64,000 nt of DNA from Aminivibrio pyruvatiphilus (GTDB lineage Bacteria > Synergistota > Synergistia > Synergistales > Aminobacteriaceae), in NCBI RefSeq assembly GCF_004366815.1, contig NZ_SORI01000008.1:24034-88033 (forward strand), written 5' to 3'. Under the pieces are notes generated by a model that was not told where the DNA came from, ran no database searches, and saw only the letters and a list, made by a program, of their open reading frames with translations. Below are positions 1 through 8,910 of the stretch, one piece after another. The position numbers and the translations under genes were made by a program. The stretch's first letter is position 1, and each line of letters opens with the position of its first letter.

Positions 1-224
1 GAATACAGATGGTGGTGGAAATTTACGAGTCCCGGAAGAATCAGGCGGCCTTCCACGTCGAAGAAGGGAATGTCGTCCCTCCGGACGGTTTCCCAGGGGC
101 CGATCTCCACGATCCGGCCCCCGGAAACGAGGAGTGCACCGTCCTCGAGAAACAGCCCCGCCCCGTCGGCCACTACACCCCTTCCAAGGACATATTCTCC
201 GCAGTCCATGCAGTTTCCGGTCAT
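1..224 (-). CDS. ssnA: SsnA-like amidohydrolase, N-terminal part only (gene runs off the window)
   Basis: About 75 N-terminal residues are visible. They form the beta-rich start of a metal-dependent amidohydrolase, ending in GRLILPGLVNFHHHLYS. The HxH metal ligands are H70 and H72, and the spacing fits SsnA, a guanine-deaminase-related hydrolase. The ATG overlaps the stop of the Mo-hydroxylase large subunit (ATGA), so it is translationally coupled and last in the visible operon. SsnA genes are known companions of selenium-dependent molybdenum hydroxylases. The N-terminus has an unusual CMDC pair. The substrate is unknown. The amidohydrolase call is firm; the SsnA subfamily is inferred from the motif and neighbours. 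Confidence 0.65.
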   Translation of the reverse strand, partial: MTGNCMDCGEYVLGRGVVADGAGLFLEDGALLVSGGRIVEIGPWETVRRDDIPFFDVEGRLILPGLVNFHHHLY

Positions 225-2542
225 TTGACACCCTTCAGCGACGCAAGCACCTTCTCGGGAGTCAGCGGAAGGTCATAGATCCGCCTGCCCGTAGCGTCAA
301 AAATGGCGTTGGCGATGGCCGGCGCCGGTCCGTTGATGCCTATCTCGGAAATGGATTTCGCGCCGTAGGGACCCGTGGGCTCGTCAGACTCCGCCAGAAT
401 GGTCTTCATCACCGGCAGATCCAGGGTGCCGAAGATCTTGTAGTCCCAGAAGGAGCTGTTCGTCATCTTCCCCCGCGGATCAAAGAGATACTGCTCCGTG
501 AGGGCGTAGCTTATGCCGTTCATGGTGGCCCCTTCGATCTGTCCCTCGGTGAGGACGGGATTGATGGGCCTCCCGCAGTCTCCGGCGGAGACAAACTTCA
601 CAAGGCGGACTTTTCCTGTTTCCAGATCCACGTCAACCTCGGCGAAGTGAGCCATAAAGGGCGCCGGCGATTCACCTCCCGTATAGGAGGCGCCGGCCTG
701 GATCTGGAACTGGTCGTGGCTGTACAGGGTGAAACAGGCGATTTTCGAAAAGGACGATTCCTCCCCGGTCTGCCTGTTCACCACGACCCCGCCGTCGCCG
801 AGAATGAGCGATTCAGCGGGAGCGCCCATGAGGACTGAGGCCGCGGACAGGATCTGGTCCCTGATCTTCCCTGCGCAGCGAAGCACCGCCTGGCCCGAGA
901 CATAGGTGGTGGAGGAAGCATAGGCCCCGGTGTCAAAGGGGGTAAGGTCCGTGTCGGAGGAAAGGATGAGAATCATTTCCACGGGCACCTTCAGGGTTTC
1001 CGCGGCAATCTGGCTGAGGATGGTGTCCGACCCCGTGCCGATATCGGTGGCCCCCACGTACAGGTTGAAGGAACCGTCGTCGTTCATTTTCATGGAGGCG
1101 CTTCCCATGTCCACCTTCGGGATGCCCGACCCCTGCATGGAAACGGCGGCACCCACACCCTTGACCCACGAGCCGGAGGTGATCCTCTTTGCCCGGAGCC
1201 TGTTCCACCCGATTTCCTCCGCTCCGCGGTCCAGGCACTCGGACAGCTTGCAGGACTTGATGATCTGGCTGACTCCCTCCGTACCTTCCCCTATAGCTTT
1301 GAAAACTTCCGAGGTTTCCCCTTCGCGGATATGCCACTTCTTCACGAAGTCGACGAAATCCGTTCCGAGTTTTCTGCAGATGCCGTCCACATGCTGGTTG
1401 AAGGCGAAGTACCCCTGGGTGGCACCGTATCCACGGTAGGCTCCGCCCACCGGTAGGGTGGTGTAGACCGCTCGTCCGGTGAAGGAGACGTTCGGGATCT
1501 TGTTGAACATGGGCAGGACTTTCGATCCCGCGTTGGAGAGCACCGTCAGCGCATGGGCGCCGTAGGCGCCGGTATTCATGATGTCGTTCATTTCCAGGGC
1601 GGTTATGGTGCCGTCCTTCTTTACGCCGGTCTTTATACGGACTCTCATGGGGTGCCTCGTCCTCGCGGTGGTGAAGACCTCGGGCCGTGTTAGCTCAGCC
1701 TTTACGCTCCTCTTGTATTTCCACGCCGCCAGGGCAACATAGGGCTCGAGGATGATCTCCTGCTTGCTGCCGAATCCTCCGCCGATCCGCGGCTTCACGA
1801 CCCTGATCCTGTGGGCGGGAATGCCCGTCACCCTGCTGACCGTCCGCCGGGCGTGGAAGGGAACCTGGGTCGTGGTGTAGATGACCAGCCTGCCCTTTTC
1901 GTCGAAGGTGGCCGTTGCCGCGTGGGGTTCCATGGCACAGTGGTTCGCGTAGTGGGTCCTGTAGGTTTCCTCCTCGATGAAGTCCGCCTCGGCGAAACCC
2001 TTTTCCACGTCGCCGAAGGAAAAGAGCACTTCCCCCGCCACATTCTCTTCCGGCCGATACGGCACGGGAAGGGGCGCAAAAGCGCCGTCACCGTGGAGGC
2101 AGGGGGACCCCGGATCCATGGATTTTTCCGGATCGAAGAGGGGTTCGAGCTGACGGTACTCCACCCGAACAGCCCCTGCCGCCTCCCGGGCAGCCGCGGC
2201 CGATTCCGCCAGCACCGCACCGACGATATCGCCAACATATCTCACCCTCTTGTTGAAGAGAGCGGTATCGTAGGGAGAGGGTTCGGGATATCCCTGCCCG
2301 GCCGTGGTGTACAGCTCCGACCGGGTGTTGCCCGAATGAAAGACATCCACCACCCCCTCCATGCCCCGTGCGGGACCATCGTCGATGGACAGTATCTCCG
2401 CATGGGCGTGGGGGGAATAAAAGAAGACGAGATGGAGAGGATTCTTCACCTCGAAGTCTGCGGTATACCGTGCCGTCCCGCAGGCCAGGGAAAGGGAGTC
2501 CACCTTCAGGACCGGTTTTCCGACCACGGAAAAATCACTCAT
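221..2542 (-). CDS. Xanthine dehydrogenase-family protein, molybdopterin-binding subunit
   Basis: 773 aa, the usual length for the large (CoxL/XdhA-type) subunit, which holds the molybdopterin cofactor and oxidises or hydroxylates N-heterocycles or aldehydes in the cytoplasm. Visible motifs are GGGFGSKQE (cofactor contact), GGAYRGYGATQ, and near the C-terminus SISEIGINGPAPA, where E733 sits at the family's catalytic glutamate. The start is supported by GGAGG on the minus strand, and the start overlaps the FeS-subunit stop by 8 bp. The transcription order FAD, FeS, Mo subunit, SsnA-like hydrolase shows one operon. The purine or nicotinate substrate cannot be read from sequence. No in-frame Sec codon is seen; selenium, if used, would be a cofactor ligand. 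Confidence 0.93.
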   Translation of the reverse strand: MSDFSVVGKPVLKVDSLSLACGTARYTADFEVKNPLHLVFFYSPHAHAEILSIDDGPARGMEGVVDVFHSGNTRSELYTTAGQGYPEPSPYDTALFNKRVRYVGDIVGAVLAESAAAAREAAGAVRVEYRQLEPLFDPEKSMDPGSPCLHGDGAFAPLPVPYRPEENVAGEVLFSFGDVEKGFAEADFIEEETYRTHYANHCAMEPHAATATFDEKGRLVIYTTTQVPFHARRTVSRVTGIPAHRIRVVKPRIGGGFGSKQEIILEPYVALAAWKYKRSVKAELTRPEVFTTARTRHPMRVRIKTGVKKDGTITALEMNDIMNTGAYGAHALTVLSNAGSKVLPMFNKIPNVSFTGRAVYTTLPVGGAYRGYGATQGYFAFNQHVDGICRKLGTDFVDFVKKWHIREGETSEVFKAIGEGTEGVSQIIKSCKLSECLDRGAEEIGWNRLRAKRITSGSWVKGVGAAVSMQGSGIPKVDMGSASMKMNDDGSFNLYVGATDIGTGSDTILSQIAAETLKVPVEMILILSSDTDLTPFDTGAYASSTTYVSGQAVLRCAGKIRDQILSAASVLMGAPAESLILGDGGVVVNRQTGEESSFSKIACFTLYSHDQFQIQAGASYTGGESPAPFMAHFAEVDVDLETGKVRLVKFVSAGDCGRPINPVLTEGQIEGATMNGISYALTEQYLFDPRGKMTNSSFWDYKIFGTLDLPVMKTILAESDEPTGPYGAKSISEIGINGPAPAIANAIFDATGRRIYDLPLTPEKVLASLKGVK

Positions 2543-3002
2543 GGCTGCTCATCCTCCTTGCGGCGAGACGGACCGCCTCGATGATCTTGACATACCCGGT
2601 GCAGCGGCAGGAATTGCCGTCAAGGGCCCTGCGGATCTCGTCATCGGTGGGGTTCGGCGTCTTTTTCAGAAGGCAGTAGGCTGCCAGGATCATGGCCGGA
2701 GTGCAGAAACCGCACTGTACCGCCCCTGTTTCGACAAAGGCGGTCTGCAGAGGATGAGGGGCGTGAATGGAACCGATGCCGGCCACGGTGAGAATCTCCT
2801 TCTCCTGGGCCGAAGCGGCGAAGACCTGGCAGGAATTCACCAGGGAACCCTCCACGACCACGGCACAGGTACCGCAGATTCCTTCCCCGCAGCCCCTGTG
2901 GACTTCGGTGCATCCGTTCTCCCGCAGCACGTCCAGAAGGACGGCGTCCGGAGCGAAGGACCACTCCTCTTTCCGCCCGTTGATGAAAAATGTTCCCTTC
3001 AT
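2535..3002 (-). CDS. Xanthine dehydrogenase-family protein, 2Fe-2S subunit
   Basis: 155 aa, normal for the small (CoxS/XdhC-type) subunit that passes electrons from the Mo centre to FAD. The N-terminal plant-type ferredoxin cluster is ligated by C38, C43, C46 and C58. The C-terminal four-helix [-2] domain supplies C97, C100, C132 and C134 (CGFC...CRC). All eight ligands are present. It overlaps the FAD subunit upstream by 4 bp and the Mo subunit downstream by 8 bp, so the three are made in fixed proportion. Confidence 0.95.
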   Translation of the reverse strand: MKGTFFINGRKEEWSFAPDAVLLDVLRENGCTEVHRGCGEGICGTCAVVVEGSLVNSCQVFAASAQEKEILTVAGIGSIHAPHPLQTAFVETGAVQCGFCTPAMILAAYCLLKKTPNPTDDEIRRALDGNSCRCTGYVKIIEAVRLAARRMSSHE

Positions 3003-3826
3003 CGGGTTTCCTCCTCCCTGAAAAGGGCTGATTTCACACAGCGCTCCACCTGGACCGCGGCTATTTCCGAAAGGTACTCGGGGGATCCTGCAGGTTTTCT
3101 TCCGAAGGGGACAGAGCCCATCTTCCGGATGTCAAGGGACTGTACTTTCGAGATATCCGCGCCGTTCAGCGCCTTCTCAAGCTCCGTCAGCCTGAGTGCC
3201 CTGTCGGTCCCTCCGGAAAGGGCGACCCGAATTCTTTCTATCCTGGGACCGCTGGTGCGGGCAAGGACGGATACGGTAAAGGCCGGGTAATCGAAGCCAA
3301 CCCTTACCTCACGGTAATATACCGATATCCAGTCGGACGGGTCGGGGAAAATGAGGGATGTGATCAGGGTTCCTTTCTGGAGCGACCTGTCCGCAAGCCA
3401 CGGGGAGAGATCATAGGTGCCGGCGTTTTTTCCCTCCGTGCGGATTTTTCCCTCCAGGACGGCCATGGGCCCTATGAGGTCAGACCACAGCGGAAAAAGG
3501 GACGCGCTGCCCCCCATGGTGATCCTGTTCCGCAGGGGCGTGGAGGCAGCCGAACCAAGGGCTTCGGCAAGAATGCAGCCGGGATAAAGGTTGGAGAGAT
3601 TCTCGGCCGCAGACGCAAATGTCTGGTTCGCTCCGATTTCCAGAACGCCTCTGTCCGTTTTCAGATAGTTCAGCGGAACCTTTGTAAGATCCACCACTCC
3701 GGCAAAAGAACCTATCCCGCTTTTCACGAGGCTCGTTCCGCCTCCGTGGGGAACGGTCCTTTCCCTTCCGAGAAGCGATGCCGCTTCGTCGATCGTCTCC
3801 GGGAAATACCATTGCACCATATTCAT
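2999..3826 (-). CDS. Xanthine dehydrogenase-family protein, FAD-binding subunit
   Basis: 275 aa, matching the medium (CoxM/XdhB-type) subunit that takes electrons from the FeS subunit to NAD or another acceptor. The N-terminus YFPETIDEAASLL and PHGGGTSLV are the usual FAD-pyrophosphate region, and TMGGSASLFPLWSD is the second FAD motif (family TIGGN; here GGS). It is the first gene of the hydroxylase operon, with an RBS (GGGGGAG) before ATG 3826. The 92-bp upstream gap to the MocA-HD gene contains only a short GC hairpin (about 3879-3894). Confidence 0.9.
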   Translation of the reverse strand: MNMVQWYFPETIDEAASLLGRERTVPHGGGTSLVKSGIGSFAGVVDLTKVPLNYLKTDRGVLEIGANQTFASAAENLSNLYPGCILAEALGSAASTPLRNRITMGGSASLFPLWSDLIGPMAVLEGKIRTEGKNAGTYDLSPWLADRSLQKGTLITSLIFPDPSDWISVYYREVRVGFDYPAFTVSVLARTSGPRIERIRVALSGGTDRALRLTELEKALNGADISKVQSLDIRKMGSVPFGRKPAGSPEYLSEIAAVQVERCVKSALFREEETR

Positions 3827-3918
3827 AGTTCTCCCCCTTTATCGAAACGCTCCAAGGTCTATTCATTCATGCCGGCGGCCTGCAGGCAGGCCCTTTGCCG
3901 TCCTTAACTTTACCTTAT

Positions 3919-5040
3919 TCAATGTGAGCCGTCCAGAGTGTGATTCCCTTCTCCCAGAATGCTCCCGATGCTTTCCCCTGCCTCTTTTTCGACCCAGCGG
4001 GCAATCCGTCTCGCCCGGGCGAACCGTTTCGCTATGTTTGACCGTGCATTCGGGTCGTTCCCGAATTTCTCAAGAGCATGCCTTTTTCTTTCGGCAAGCG
4101 GCACAAGGGAAGTTCCCCGGACCAGCTTGTCAGCCAGGTAAAGAAGTTTCGCCTCAGGGGCTGCCCGGGGAGGAATATTCATATGGCACGAGGCAATGGC
4201 CGCCACGGCAGAAAAACCGCAGACATCGAGGAAAACCTTTCCCGCGGCGTCATGCTCGGGCAGTGCCCTGCAGATGTCGTGCAGAAGGCAGGCGCTCTCG
4301 AGCAGTTCCCTGTCCGCTCCCCTGCGCAGCGCCCGGGCCAGACGCAGAGCAACCGAAGCAACCTTCACCGAGTGAGCCAGAACCTCTTCCGGAGTACCGG
4401 CTATGGAGAAAAGGGCCTGCCGTTCAGCGGGAGAAGGAATATGGATGCTCTCCGCCCTCCGGCACATCCTTTCGAAATCCTCCGGCTCGTCCATGTCGAG
4501 CAGCACTCCCTCGTCGGCAACGGCAAGGTCAACGGCGCTTTTTTCCCTCATTTCAAGGAAACGTTTCAGCCCTCCCTCGCCTGAATAATTCAGGATGTGG
4601 GGAATGAACGAAGCCCCGATAAGGGGGGGATGGCCCCGCTCCCCCCGAAAAAGAGGGTAGGTAATTCCCCTGAAGGACGCATACCTTGCAAGGAGCCGCA
4701 CCGTGGCCGGACGGACGGTGGGGATGTCGGCGGGGAGAAGAAAGAAGGCCCTGGAGGAAGACGAAAGGGATGCAGCTCCCGTCTGCACGGAAGAAAGCAT
4801 CCCCTCGGAAAACCTCGGATTGAAAACGGGACGGGCTCCCGCCCGGGCTGCACAGATAGCCGTTTCCTCCCGGCGGAATCCCGTCACCACCACAATGTCG
4901 CCGATACCTGCCTCCGCTGCGGAGCGGACCGCCCACTCCAGGGCAGCCCGTCCGTCCAGTGCGGCAAGAGGTTTGAAGAAGCCCATCCTGCTGGAATAGC
5001 CTGCGGCAAGGATGACGGCGGAAAGTTCGGAGGGCTTCAT
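3919..5040 (-). CDS. MocA-like molybdenum cofactor nucleotidyltransferase fused to an HD domain
   Basis: 373 aa in two domains. Residues 1-195 are a MobA/MocA-like NTP transferase: AVILAAGYSSRMG then KPLAAL near the start and LPADIP with D105 for metal. This is the fold of enzymes that add CMP to the molybdenum cofactor. Residues about 205-345 are an HD metal-hydrolase domain with H223, HD at 254-255 and D304. Stand-alone MocA/YgfJ is about 190-200 aa, so this is a fusion. It lies just upstream of the Mo-hydroxylase operon, so cofactor maturation for that enzyme is the likely role. The role of the HD half is unknown. It starts 9 bp after the transglycosylase stop. Confidence 0.82.
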   Translation of the reverse strand: MKPSELSAVILAAGYSSRMGFFKPLAALDGRAALEWAVRSAAEAGIGDIVVVTGFRREETAICAARAGARPVFNPRFSEGMLSSVQTGAASLSSSSRAFFLLPADIPTVRPATVRLLARYASFRGITYPLFRGERGHPPLIGASFIPHILNYSGEGGLKRFLEMREKSAVDLAVADEGVLLDMDEPEDFERMCRRAESIHIPSPAERQALFSIAGTPEEVLAHSVKVASVALRLARALRRGADRELLESACLLHDICRALPEHDAAGKVFLDVCGFSAVAAIASCHMNIPPRAAPEAKLLYLADKLVRGTSLVPLAERKRHALEKFGNDPNARSNIAKRFARARRIARWVEKEAGESIGSILGEGNHTLDGSH

Positions 5041-5049
5041 GGGAACTGC

Positions 5050-5652
5050 TTACGTTGTCGGCTGGAGCCGCCTGAATATCTGTGAGATGGCAAGATAATG
5101 ACTGTGGATGGAGTTTCTGTAGGAAGCGAGGGATCTCCCCCTGTACCTGTCCAGCCCCTTGTCCACGTCTCCCTTGCATTTCCTGATGTTTGCGGCGAGT
5201 ATGTGGGCTCCTATGCGGACATTGTTGGAGGGGATGATGAGATCGGCTTTTGAACGGATCGGAAAGGTCTTGATGATCCATGGCCTGTTGGCGTTCCAGT
5301 TGATCTGCATGAGACCGTAATTCCCCTTGCTGACCGCCTTTTCCTTTATGGTGGATTCCTTGACCATGACGGAGGCCACGAGGAAGGGATCAAGATTATA
5401 CTGGGCGGAATAATCCTCTATGAGCCGTGCATAATGGGAGATGTTCTTCGGGGAAACCTTGGGGTTTTTCCTCATGAAGTAGGTCTCGATGGCTTTCAGT
5501 CTGTTGCGCTGGTCCTTTTTCGAGCGAAAGCGCTGCATTGTATTAAATTCCTGGCTTGTTGAAAAGGGGGCGGAGAAAGCGTGCCTCACATCGACCGAGA
5601 AAAAAAGAAGAGCGGACAGCACAAAAATACAAGGTGCAAAACGTATCCTCAT
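5050..5652 (-). CDS. Lytic transglycosylase (SLT domain), secreted
   Basis: 200 aa with an N-terminal signal/TM segment (residues about 7-27) and a goose-lysozyme-like SLT domain. The catalytic glutamate is E99 in VMVKEST and the family motif GLMQ is at 113-116 followed by INWN. It should cleave peptidoglycan in the periplasm. AGGAG precedes ATG 5652. A -10-like TATAAT lies on the minus strand at 5712-5717 without a good -35. It appears co-transcribed with the downstream MocA-HD gene, an unexplained pairing. Confidence 0.88.
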   Translation of the reverse strand: MRIRFAPCIFVLSALLFFSVDVRHAFSAPFSTSQEFNTMQRFRSKKDQRNRLKAIETYFMRKNPKVSPKNISHYARLIEDYSAQYNLDPFLVASVMVKESTIKEKAVSKGNYGLMQINWNANRPWIIKTFPIRSKADLIIPSNNVRIGAHILAANIRKCKGDVDKGLDRYRGRSLASYRNSIHSHYLAISQIFRRLQPTT

Positions 5653-5793
5653 AATGGTGCTCCTTTCTGCAGACAGTTGCTCCTGCCGAAGAGGGTAGAA
5701 AAATTTAGCTCATTATAGCAATTCTTCGATTTTTGGGCTATTGTTATCGGTGCCCCCATGGGGCTCACACCACAAAGGGAGGCGAACCGCCCA

Positions 5794-6369
5794 ATGAACC
5801 CGGTAATGGAAACCATCAGAAACAGAAGAAGCGTCAGGAGGTTCCGGCCGGACCAGCTTCGCCGGGAAGACCTCGACCTCATTCTCGAGGCTGCGATCTG
5901 GGCTCCCAGCGGCCACAACGCCCAGCCCTGGCATTTCCTCGTCATCCAGGACAAGCAAAAAATCGACGAGATGAGCGAAAAGACCATCAGCCTCATGTCC
6001 CGCTCCCCCATCGATTGGGTCAGCAAGCTGGCAGGCAGAGAGGGATACCATCTTTTCCACAGGGCCCCCACGGTGATCGTCGTCTCGGGGAAAAAACCGG
6101 GAAACGACCTTCTTTTTCCCCAGGCCGACTGTTCCGCGGCCATACAAAACATGCTCCTCGCCGCGGAATCCCTGAATATCGGGAGCTGCTGGATAGGGCT
6201 CACCGGATTTCTCTTCGCGATCCCCGAAGAAACCGAAGCCCTCGGGATTCCGGAAGACTGCCAGCCTCTCTATTCCGTCTGTTTCGGCTACAAGGACGAC
6301 GCCTTCGTTCCGCCGGCTCCCCCCAGGAAAGAAGGAAAGATCTCCTTCTACCAGGCCCGGAAGCCATAA
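5794..6369 (+). CDS. Nitroreductase family protein
   Basis: 191 aa from the chosen ATG. The start METIRNRRSVRRF is the typical FMN-binding opening of the family, and APSGHNAQPWHFLVI is the second conserved block. It probably acts as an FMN-dependent NAD(P)H oxidoreductase in the cytoplasm; the substrate cannot be told. An earlier in-frame ATG at 5758 has no RBS, whereas GGGAGG lies before 5794. It is a single gene on the plus strand, divergent from the transglycosylase operon. Confidence 0.88.
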   Translation: MNPVMETIRNRRSVRRFRPDQLRREDLDLILEAAIWAPSGHNAQPWHFLVIQDKQKIDEMSEKTISLMSRSPIDWVSKLAGREGYHLFHRAPTVIVVSGKKPGNDLLFPQADCSAAIQNMLLAAESLNIGSCWIGLTGFLFAIPEETEALGIPEDCQPLYSVCFGYKDDAFVPPAPPRKEGKISFYQARKP

Positions 6370-6453
6370 TGGTGCGAGAGGGGGGACTCGAACCCCCACG
6401 CCCTGAGGCATCAGATCCTAAGTCTGACGTGTCTGCCGTTCCACCACTCTCGC
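6370..6453 (-). tRNA. tRNA-Leu (anticodon TAG)
   Basis: 84 nt including an encoded CCA. Acceptor GCGAGAG pairs with CTCTCGC, the T arm has GGTTCGAGTCC, and a class-II variable arm is present. The anticodon loop CTTAGGA gives TAG, reading CUA/CUN leucine codons. Confidence 0.96.
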
Positions 6454-6496
6454 GCCGGTGTTCCATGCCGTGGCATGATAACATTATTGACCGTTT

Positions 6497-8173
6497 TTGG
6501 GAAGGCGTTTCCTCCCTCTCCCGGAAATGGAAAGGCCCGGCGCCTTTTCCCGGTGCCGCCGAACGAAAGACAGGTGCTCCGCTCTGAAAAGATCAAAAGG
6601 AACGGGATTTCTGCTGCTGTTTCTCTTCGGCTTCGCTACTGCATTTTTCCTCTTTTCCAGGTGGGATGAGCTGACGGCGGCCGGAAGGGTCCTCTTCGGC
6701 GAAGGCGGATCCCTGGGCGGTGCCTTCCGTCATTTCCCGGGCAGCCTTCCCGACTTGATCCGTGAGTATTCCTCCGCCTTTCTGTGGGCCTACGGGCTGT
6801 TTATCGCGGGAATCATTTTCCTTGAAGAGAAAAACCCCGACAGGACCATTGCCTGGCTTCTTGTCCTCATCCTTCTTCCGGTAGTCGGTTTCATCCTCTA
6901 CCTCTTCTTCGGCCCCGACATCCGGGGACGGGGCTATTTCCGCAGGCTGAAAAGAAAGAAGCGGCGCATCCGGCAGGAAGGAACGCCCCCGTCCGCCGGA
7001 AGCAAAGGGGATGTCATGTCAGGAGCCCCGGAACAAAAAACGTCCCTCCTGCTTTCAAAAAGCGCCAGGGCCCTTCTCACCACGGGGAATTCCGTAAAAA
7101 TGCTCCTCAACGGTGAGGAAACCTTTTCCGCCATAACAGGCGCCCTCTCACAGGCTGGAGAGTACATCCACATGGAGTATTACGCCATCGCCAACGACAC
7201 CATCGGAAACACCATAAAGGACATTCTCATCAGTAAAGCCCGGGAAGGCGTACGGGTCAACGTCATCTTCGACAGCGTGGGAAGCTGGGACCTCGGGACG
7301 AGGTACGTTGTCGCCCTGAAAAATGCGGGAGTCCGGGTCCACTCCTTTCTCCCCGTGTCATTCCCGCGGCTCCGGAGAGAGCTCAACTTCAGAAATCACA
7401 GGAAAATCGTGGTGGTGGACGGCGCCGTCGGCTTCATGGGAGGGCTGAACATAGGGGACATGTACATTTCCGGCGATCCCGGGATGGGCTTCTGGAGAGA
7501 TACCCATATCGAACTGACCGGGCCTGCCGTTTCCTGCCTTGACGATATTTTCCGGGCTGACTGGGCATTCTGCGACAAAAAACCCCTGGCGGAGCACCCC
7601 CCCGCCCCCTCGCGCGCACCCGGGGGAACTCCGGTTCAGATTGCCGCGAGCGGCCCTGACAACAACTGGAAATCAATCCTTCAGGGCTACTTCTCCCTCA
7701 TCACCAACTCCAGAAAATCCATCTGGCTGTGCACTCCCTATTTCGTGCCGGGAGAGCCCCTGATGACTGCACTCATTGTCGCGGCAATGAGCGGGGTCGA
7801 TGTTCGGGTCATGATACCCCACAAAACCGACCACGCCCTCGTCTACTGGGCCTCCCTCTCGCACGTGGAGGAACTCCTCAAAGCGGGAGTGAAGGTCTAC
7901 CGCTACGAAAAAGGGTTCATCCACTCGAAAATCCTCATTGCGGACGGTTCCGCCGTGTCGGTGGGGACAGCGAATCTGGACGCCAGGAGCCTCGAGATAA
8001 ATTTCGAGGTCCAGGCATTCATCTATGACGCCTCGGTGGCCGCTGATTTCATCCGCGCCTACGAAAACGACATGGTGGAAAGCTCCCAGTACCGGCTTCA
8101 CGAATGGCTCCGGCGGCCCCTCAGACAGAAGGTGCTTGAATCCGCCGGGCGTCTCTGGTCGTCCCAGCTCTGA
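6497..8173 (+). CDS. cls: Cardiolipin synthase (phospholipase D family)
   Basis: Joins two phosphatidylglycerols (or PG and PE) into cardiolipin at the membrane. After a hydrophobic segment (about residues 38-54) there are two more TM helices around residues 95-135, ending in the typical NPDRTIAWLLVLILLPVVG region. Two HKD motifs follow: HRKIVVVDG from H301 and HSKILIADG from H476. At up to 558 aa it is longer than the usual 480-500 aa, because the N-terminus is uncertain. The frame opens with TTG at 6497; ATG 6530 or a later codon may be the true start. It is followed by a strong hairpin. Confidence 0.92.
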   Translation: MGRRFLPLPEMERPGAFSRCRRTKDRCSALKRSKGTGFLLLFLFGFATAFFLFSRWDELTAAGRVLFGEGGSLGGAFRHFPGSLPDLIREYSSAFLWAYGLFIAGIIFLEEKNPDRTIAWLLVLILLPVVGFILYLFFGPDIRGRGYFRRLKRKKRRIRQEGTPPSAGSKGDVMSGAPEQKTSLLLSKSARALLTTGNSVKMLLNGEETFSAITGALSQAGEYIHMEYYAIANDTIGNTIKDILISKAREGVRVNVIFDSVGSWDLGTRYVVALKNAGVRVHSFLPVSFPRLRRELNFRNHRKIVVVDGAVGFMGGLNIGDMYISGDPGMGFWRDTHIELTGPAVSCLDDIFRADWAFCDKKPLAEHPPAPSRAPGGTPVQIAASGPDNNWKSILQGYFSLITNSRKSIWLCTPYFVPGEPLMTALIVAAMSGVDVRVMIPHKTDHALVYWASLSHVEELLKAGVKVYRYEKGFIHSKILIADGSAVSVGTANLDARSLEINFEVQAFIYDASVAADFIRAYENDMVESSQYRLHEWLRRPLRQKVLESAGRLWSSQL

Positions 8174-8185
8174 GAAGAAAATTTA

Positions 8186-8217
8186 AGAAGGGCCCGGCAT
8201 ACAATCCGGGCCCTTCT
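8186..8217. terminator. Bidirectional hairpin terminator between cls and the tRNA cluster
   Basis: A 12-bp perfect stem (8186-8197 with 8206-8217) closes an 8-nt loop. The U-rich tract is better on the minus strand (TTAAATTTTCTT), so it probably ends the tRNA transcript as well as cls. Confidence 0.8.
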
Positions 8218-8247
8218 CTCTATGAAAAACGTGTCGTTAATCTTTAA

Positions 8248-8323
<76 letters not shown>

Positions 8324-8349
8324 ATATTGTATTGTGGTGCTTTCTATAG

Positions 8350-8425
8350 TGGCGCGCCCGGCAGGATTCGAACCCGCGACCAACAGATCCGAAGTCTGTG
8401 ACTCTATCCACTGAGCTACGGGCGC
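8350..8425 (-). tRNA. tRNA-Arg (anticodon TCG)
   Basis: 76 nt with encoded CCA. Acceptor GCGCCCG, anticodon loop CTTCGGA gives TCG (CGA/CGN codons). Confidence 0.96.
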
Positions 8426-8436
8426 TCATTCGTAAA

Positions 8437-8514
8437 TGGGGTGAGCGAGGGGACTCGAACCCCCAACATCTGGAGCCACAGTCCAGTGCTCTAACCGATT
8501 GAACTACGCTCACC
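8437..8514 (-). tRNA. tRNA-His (anticodon GTG)
   Basis: 78 nt with encoded CCA. The extra 5' G(-1) opposite C73, the hallmark of tRNA-His, is encoded. Loop CTGTGGC gives anticodon GTG. Confidence 0.96.
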
Positions 8515-8524
8515 ATGCTAACAC

Positions 8525-8601
8525 TGGCGCGCCCGGCAGGATTCGAACCCGCGACCCACGGCTTAGAAGGCCGTTGCTCTGTCCGGCTGAGCTACAGGCG
8601 C
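8525..8601 (-). tRNA. tRNA-Arg (anticodon TCT)
   Basis: 77 nt with encoded CCA. Loop CTTCTAA gives anticodon TCT (AGA/AGG). Its 3' half is nearly identical to that of the neighbouring tRNA-Arg(TCG), suggesting local duplication. Confidence 0.96.
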
Positions 8602-8609
8602 CTGAGTAG

Positions 8610-8686
8610 TGGAGCGGGAAACGGGATTCGAACCCGCGACCTACGGCTTGGAAGGCCATCGCTCTAGCCAACTGAGCTATTCCCGC
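8610..8686 (-). tRNA. tRNA-Gly (anticodon TCC)
   Basis: 77 nt with encoded CCA. Acceptor GCGGGAA/TTCCCGC, loop CTTCCAA gives anticodon TCC (GGA/GGG). Confidence 0.96.
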
Positions 8687-8698
8687 ACCTTTGCGTTT

Positions 8699-8776
8699 TG
8701 GTCGGGGCGAAAGGATTCGAACCTTCGACCCCCTGCTCCCAAAGCAGGTGCGCTAACCAGACTGCGCTACGCCCCG
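8699..8776 (-). tRNA. tRNA-Pro (anticodon TGG)
   Basis: 78 nt with encoded CCA. Acceptor CGGGGCG/CGCCCCG, loop TTTGGGA gives anticodon TGG (CCA/CCN). Confidence 0.96.
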
Positions 8777-8817
8777 ATATTGTAACCAACTTTTACCGAA
8801 ACCGCAACAGCGAAATC

Positions 8818-8892
8818 TGGTGGAGCTGGGGGGATTCGAACCCCCGGCCTCTTCCGTGCGAAGGAAGCGCGCTCCCTCTGCGCTACAGCCCC
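8818..8892 (-). tRNA. tRNA-Ala (anticodon CGC)
   Basis: 75 nt with encoded CCA. Acceptor GGGGCTG with one G-U pair, loop TTCGCAC gives anticodon CGC (GCG codon). First tRNA of the seven-gene cluster. Confidence 0.95.
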
Positions 8893-8910
8893 GGCAGACC
8901 AACGGCGATT

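Noticed and set aside
221..2542. In-frame UGA/Sec codon in the Mo-hydroxylase large subunit
   Set aside because: The frame is uninterrupted and has no UGA before its stop; any selenium would be a cofactor ligand.
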